A stretch of 6,778 bases of DNA from Microcaldota archaeon (GTDB lineage: Archaea; Micrarchaeota; Micrarchaeia; Anstonellales; Anstonellaceae), in NCBI GenBank assembly GCA_021813025.1, contig JAKAME010000069.1, forward strand, positions 1-6,778, given 5' to 3'. The position numbers were made by a program, and so were the translations under genes. This document shows positions 5,636-6,778 of this stretch, piece by piece (within the stretch, counting starts at the first letter, position 1; the number at the start of each line of letters is the position of its first letter). Below the pieces are notes generated by a model. That model was not told the origin of the DNA. It saw only the letters and a program-made list of their open reading frames with translations, and ran no database searches.

Positions 5636-5686
5636 CTCCGCCCCCCTATTAAAATGCGACGGGTAAAGTGTGACGGGGGGGCGGAG
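5636..5686. repeat. 11-bp inverted repeat with 29-bp spacer in the divergent intergenic region
   Basis: CTCCGCCCCCC (5636-5646) is a perfect reverse complement of GGGGGGCGGAG (5676-5686). The spacer holds a TATA-like TATTAAAA and a repeated GACGGG word. It could be an operator pair or, if transcribed, a strong RNA stem. It contributes to the 184-bp region between the membrane protein and cdc48, which holds no gene I can support. Confidence 0.6.
5647..5654 (-). promoter_or_regulatory. Candidate TATA box for the small membrane protein
   Basis: The minus strand reads TTTTAATA. A start about 25 nt downstream (near 5625) would leave about a 19-nt leader before the GTG at 5606. A second, closer match to the TATA consensus (TTTATATA, 5609-5616) lies directly against the GTG; if that one is used, transcription would start inside the long reading frame. 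Confidence 0.4.
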
Positions 5687-5723
5687 AGGATGAGGGCCTC
5701 TGGGCCGAACCTACGAGGAGCGG

Positions 5724-5732
5724 TTTATAAAT
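5724..5732 (+). promoter_or_regulatory. TATA box for the Cdc48/VAT gene
   Basis: TTTATAAAT is a close match to the archaeal TATA consensus. A start about 26 nt downstream (near 5754) leaves a leader of about 35 nt that contains a GAGGGG ribosome-binding sequence ending 6 nt before the ATG at 5791. Confidence 0.6.
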
Positions 5733-5790
5733 CTTGGATGGCTGGGGATTGGGAAAAGCCATCAAGTCGTATTCACATGAGGGGATGGAC

Positions 5791-6778
5791 ATGGCCGGCA
5801 AAACCATTGAGCTCAAGGTCGCGGAAGCCCTGCAGAACGACGTAGGGCGCGGACTGGTGCGCCTGGACAGCAGGGCGCGCAAGGAGCTTGACGTCTCCAC
5901 GGGGGACATAGTGGAACTGAGGGGCAAGCGCACGACGGCAGCGCTGGTGTGGCAGGCCCACCCCCAGGACGAGGGCATGTCCATCATACGCATGGACGGC
6001 TATTTGCGCCAGAACACGGGGGTGGCGCTGGGCGACAAGGTGGTGGTCAAGAAGGCTGAGCTGAAAAGCGCCAAAAAGGTGGTGCTGGCCCCCACCCAGC
6101 CCATGAAATATTCGCCCGGATTCGACCAGTTTGTCAAGAAAAAGCTGGTTGGCCGCGCGCTTACGCGCGGGGACACCATCTTTATCGGAGTTTTCGGAAC
6201 TTCGTTCCCGCTCAAGGCGGCCATTGTGCAGCCCACGGGAATCGTGCTGGTGGACGAGAGCACCGAAGTGGTGCTGAAAGAGGAGCCTGTCAAGGAGATG
6301 GGCGGGATTGCCACTTCAATTTCTTACGAAGACATCGGCGGGCTGAAGGAGGAGGTGCAGCGCATCCGCGAAATGGTGGAACTGCCCATCCGCCATCCCG
6401 AGCTTTTCGAGCGCTTGGGAATTGAGGCGCCAAAAGGAGTGCTGATTTTCGGACCTCCGGGCACGGGCAAGACTTTGCTGGCCAAGGCGGTGGCATCGGA
6501 ATCTGATGCGAACTTCATCCACATTGCAGGCCCGGAACTCGTGTCGAAATTCGTCGGCGAATCCGAGGAGAAGCTGCGCTCGATTTTCAAGGACGCGGAA
6601 GACAACGCGCCATCCATTATTTTCATGGACGAGCTGGACGCCATCGCCCCAAAGAGGGAGGAGGCGACGGGCGAAGTGGAGCGCAGGATGGTGAGCCAGC
6701 TGCTGACTTTGCTCGACGGGCTGAAGGCAAGAGGCAAAGTCATCGTGATTGGGGCCACAAATCGGCCCAACTCGATTG
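5791..6778 (+). CDS. Cdc48/VAT-type AAA+ ATPase, N-domain and start of D1 (3' end outside window)
   Basis: 329 residues are present of a family that is usually 720-800 long with two ATPase rings. These hexameric unfoldases pull proteins apart, often ahead of proteasomal degradation. Residues 1 to about 165 are the substrate/cofactor-binding N-domain (double-psi barrel ending near GDKVVVKKAE, then the second lobe with FGTSFPLK and VQPTGIVLV). After a short linker, D1 begins at YEDIGGL (179-185). Walker A GPPGTGKT is at 221-228, pore loop KFVGES at 253-258 (aromatic F254), Walker B IIFMDELD with D280/E281, and sensor-1 N324 in GATNRPN. D1 arginine fingers and all of D2 lie beyond the window. 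ATG 5791 is preferred because GAGGGG ends 6 nt upstream; an in-frame ATG at 5785 adds two residues but leaves no spacing. Confidence 0.96.
   Translation, partial: MAGKTIELKVAEALQNDVGRGLVRLDSRARKELDVSTGDIVELRGKRTTAALVWQAHPQDEGMSIIRMDGYLRQNTGVALGDKVVVKKAELKSAKKVVLAPTQPMKYSPGFDQFVKKKLVGRALTRGDTIFIGVFGTSFPLKAAIVQPTGIVLVDESTEVVLKEEPVKEMGGIATSISYEDIGGLKEEVQRIREMVELPIRHPELFERLGIEAPKGVLIFGPPGTGKTLLAKAVASESDANFIHIAGPELVSKFVGESEEKLRSIFKDAEDNAPSIIFMDELDAIAPKREEATGEVERRMVSQLLTLLDGLKARGKVIVIGATNRPNSI

Noticed and set aside
6324..6770. 148-codon open frame antisense to cdc48
   Set aside because: The plus strand encodes intact Walker A, Walker B and sensor-1 motifs here; the minus frame is Ser-rich shadow sequence.

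Overview
The window looks archaeal. The evidence is a class II tRNA-Ser gene carrying a canonical-position intron with a bulge-helix-bulge splice motif, a short (225 aa) archaeal-type triosephosphate isomerase, a Cdc48/VAT-type AAA+ ATPase, archaeal TATA-like boxes with oligo-T tracts after genes, and two lipobox proteins. The DNA is GC-rich, with intergenic gaps from 13 bp upward. The style (small compact genes, low-complexity lipoprotein tethers) would fit a DPANN-type archaeon such as Diapherotrites or Micrarchaeota, but that placement is a guess and the sequence alone does not prove it.

Layout, left to right. 1-2139 (+): C-terminal part of an SMC chromosome-organising ATPase, entering just before the hinge and running to its stop, with an unusual 68-residue tail. 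2159-3256 (-): a lipoprotein with a Ser/Pro tether and a ComEC-like metallo-beta-lactamase domain whose metal ligands are largely lost. 3325-4068 (-): a second lipoprotein with an Ala/Gly tether and a six-cysteine domain of unknown function. 4181-4339 (+): intron-containing tRNA-Ser(CGA). 4376-5053 (+): triosephosphate isomerase. 5067-5606 (-): a small membrane protein with a disordered, internally duplicated N-terminus and a PGLGH helical module. 5607-5790: a shared regulatory region holding a tandem repeat, a long inverted repeat and divergent TATA-like boxes. 5791-6778 (+): N-domain and first part of the D1 ATPase domain of a Cdc48/VAT protein, cut by the window end.

The genes do not form one pathway. 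SMC (chromosome structure), tRNA-Ser (translation), TIM (glycolysis/gluconeogenesis) and Cdc48 (protein unfolding) are housekeeping functions. The less ordinary material is the pair of leftward lipoproteins and the small membrane protein, all predicted to sit at the cell surface. Two genes (TIM and the MBL-like lipoprotein) appear to be preceded by the same arrangement: a T6AA element that follows the upstream gene, where it could end transcription, and also lies 24-25 nt before the next ATG, where it could act as the TATA box of a leaderless mRNA.
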